A stretch of DNA of 64,000 nt, from NCBI RefSeq assembly GCF_003946115.1, contig NZ_RHOH01000004.1, positions 62,001-126,000 on the forward strand, read 5' to 3'. Source of the stretch: Lacticaseibacillus daqingensis. Lineage in GTDB: Bacteria; Bacillota; Bacilli; Lactobacillales; Lactobacillaceae. Made by a program: the position numbers and the translations under genes. The notes beneath the pieces are model-generated. The model did no database searches. It had not been told where the DNA came from and worked only from the letters and a program-made list of their open reading frames with translations. This document shows positions 63,251-64,000 of the stretch, piece by piece (position 1 is the first letter of the stretch; the number at the start of each line of letters is the position of its first letter).

Positions 63251-63613
63251 TTAGCTGCGAAAACCAAAACCCTGACTCAAGGTGTGCCGGTCGTTTGGGT
63301 TCAAGCGACCTTGATTCATCAGTTCTTCACGCAACATCCGCCGTGCTTCCGAATCGCTGGTTTCCCGGCGGCGTGGGTGCCGAAGGGCGCGGATGTCTGC
63401 CAGTGAAAAGCCCGAAGCGAGCTGCTCGCGAATCTCAATCAACGCATCGATGTCCGTCAGCGAGTACAAGCGATGATTGCCTGCACTACGGGCCGGGTGA
63501 ATCAATTCCTGCGTCTCGTAATAGCGAATCTGACGCGCGGTCAATTCCGTGAGCGCCATCACGGTACTGATGGGCAAAACGGGCCGCGTGCGCAACGCGC
63601 TGATCTCAGTCAT
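63251..63613 (-). CDS. glnR: MerR-family nitrogen repressor GlnR
   Basis: A 120-aa repressor. Winged helix LTARQIRYYETQELIHPARSAGNHRLYSLTDIDALIEI (24-61) followed by a short C-terminal tail that senses feedback-inhibited glutamine synthetase. No promoter is seen in the 28-nt gap to glnA, so glnRA is one operon with autoregulation via the box upstream. Confidence 0.96.
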   Translation of the reverse strand: MTEISALRTRPVLPISTVMALTELTARQIRYYETQELIHPARSAGNHRLYSLTDIDALIEIREQLASGFSLADIRALRHPRRRETSDSEARRMLREELMNQGRLNPNDRHTLSQGFGFRS

Positions 63614-63631
63614 GATCTGGCCCCCCTTCTA

Positions 63632-63656
63632 ACGTGATTCAGTCTATCAATCACGT
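63632..63656 (-). promoter_or_regulatory. Inverted repeat over the glnR -10
   Basis: ACGTGATT (63632-63639) and AATCACGT (63649-63656) are perfect complements 9 bp apart and cover the -10. The layout fits a second regulator site, but the spacing differs from the GlnR consensus. Confidence 0.55.
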
Positions 63657-63669
63657 GAAAAGCTGTCAA
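63641..63669 (-). promoter_or_regulatory. glnRA promoter (TTGACA-17-TAGACT)
   Basis: Perfect -35 TTGACA (63664-63669), -10 TAGACT (63641-63646), 17 bp, 28 nt before glnR. Confidence 0.82.
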
Positions 63670-63676
63670 TCGCTGG

Positions 63677-63693
63677 TGTTAGCTAATCTAACA
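63677..63693 (-). promoter_or_regulatory. GlnR box
   Basis: TGTTAGCTAATCTAACA fits the GlnR/TnrA consensus TGTNA-N7-TNACA exactly and is itself near-palindromic. It lies 7 bp upstream of the -35. Confidence 0.85.
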
Positions 63694-63817
63694 CGTGCTG
63701 AAAAAGTTCCGCGAACCGAGGCCGCCGGCGTTTTAACCAACTGCGTTTCATTTTACCCAAATGCTGAATGACTTGCTAGCAAAAATCTTTCGCCTTATTC
63801 ATTTTTTCTAATTAAAC

Positions 63818-63842
63818 GAACAGCCACCTCAATGAGGTGGCT
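63818..63842 (-). terminator. Terminator after the ynbB-type gene
   Basis: Perfect stem AGCCACCTC/GAGGTGGCT with a 3-nt loop, followed on the minus strand by GTTCGTTTAATT, a modest U-rich tail. Between here and the GlnR box (63694-63817) nothing else is seen. Confidence 0.65.
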
Positions 63843-63850
63843 GACGGGTC

Positions 63851-64000
63851 TCACTTATTGAAGTAGGTTGCCTGGGCGGCGCCAATGATGCCCAGCTTCA
63901 CATGGGCGTAGGTGAGCCCGCCCTGGATGTACAGGGTGTACGGCTCACGCAGCGGGCCATCCGCAGAGAACTCGATGGTCGCGCCGGACACGAAGTTCCC
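63851..64000 (-). CDS. C-terminal end of a YnbB-type (aluminum resistance / methionine gamma-lyase family) protein, partial
   Basis: The last 49 codons are present; the 5' part lies beyond the window. The sequence GATIEFSADGPLREPYTLYI followed by QGGLTYAHVKLGIIG matches the strongly conserved C-terminus of PLP-dependent YnbB/aluminum-resistance proteins. In Bacillus ynbB lies just upstream of glnR, as here, which supports the call. The function in the cell is unclear. Confidence 0.8.
   Translation of the reverse strand, partial: GNFVSGATIEFSADGPLREPYTLYIQGGLTYAHVKLGIIGAAQATYFNK

Overview
The window reads as chromosomal DNA of a GC-rich lactobacillus (family Lactobacillaceae). The gene order is the Firmicute housekeeping backbone (rplS-trmD-rimM-khpA-rpsP; ffh-ylxM; ftsY-smc-rnc; acpP-plsX-recG-fakA-yloU/rpmB; thiN-rpe-rsgA-prkC-stp-rsmB-fmt-priA-coaBC; rpoZ-gmk; recN-argR-tlyA-ispA-xseBA-folD-nusB-yqhY-efp-pepQ; rpmA-prp-rplU; glnRA). 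The lactic-acid-bacterium traits are an oppDFBCA oligopeptide importer, PepX and a PepQ/PepP-type peptidase, a YheH/YfiC-type heterodimeric ABC exporter and an RbsU-type ribose uptake cluster. The species cannot be named from sequence alone. Almost all genes are on the minus strand; only seven short or isolated genes and pepX lie on the plus strand. GTG and TTG starts are frequent.

Layout. 1-1.3 kb: three small proteins and rplS. 1.3-5.2 kb: heterodimeric ABC exporter. 5.3-7.3 kb: trmD-rimM-khpA-rpsP from a good promoter. 7.3-15.6 kb: unknown membrane proteins, the SRP pathway (ffh, ylxM, ftsY), smc and rnc. 15.7-21.8 kb: oppDFBC plus oppA, which has its own promoter. 22-22.5 kb: intergenic repeat array. 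22.5-28.7 kb: acyl carrier protein, phospholipid and fatty-acid kinase genes, recG, L28. 28.7-31.7 kb: two unusual proteins (a cytosolic Mub-like protein and a two-TM protein), thiN, rpe. 31.8-41.4 kb: rsgA to coaBC operon with the PASTA kinase/phosphatase pair. 41.5-44 kb: second repeat locus, rpoZ, gmk, a small patatin, and an unknown 100-aa gene behind two LexA-like boxes. 44-53.4 kb: recN to pepQ cluster. 53.4-54.7 kb: third repeat locus, then L27-Prp-L21. 54.7-56 kb: three tiny genes and tRNA-Arg(UCU). 56-61.8 kb: pepX and the rbs cluster. 61.8-64 kb: glnA, glnR and the 3' end of a YnbB-type gene.

How the genes work together. Opp imports peptides that PepX, PepQ and other peptidases degrade; GlnR senses the resulting nitrogen status. 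RbsR apparently controls ribose uptake and phosphorylation through repeated AAAACGTTTT sites. Prp trims the L27 N-terminus encoded next to it. PrkC and Stp sit in one overlapping operon with RsgA.

The most unusual signal is a dispersed intergenic element found at three places (about 22.34-22.46, 41.75-41.91 and 53.38-53.53 kb). Each copy abuts the terminator of a minus-strand gene in the same orientation. Each is closed by a long inverted repeat whose pairing is kept although the sequence changes. The 41 kb and 53 kb copies also share a 4-nt bulge at the same place. It looks like an uncharacterised REP/MITE-like or structured-RNA element family. Second is the SOS-like promoter of the unknown gene at 43690-43992.
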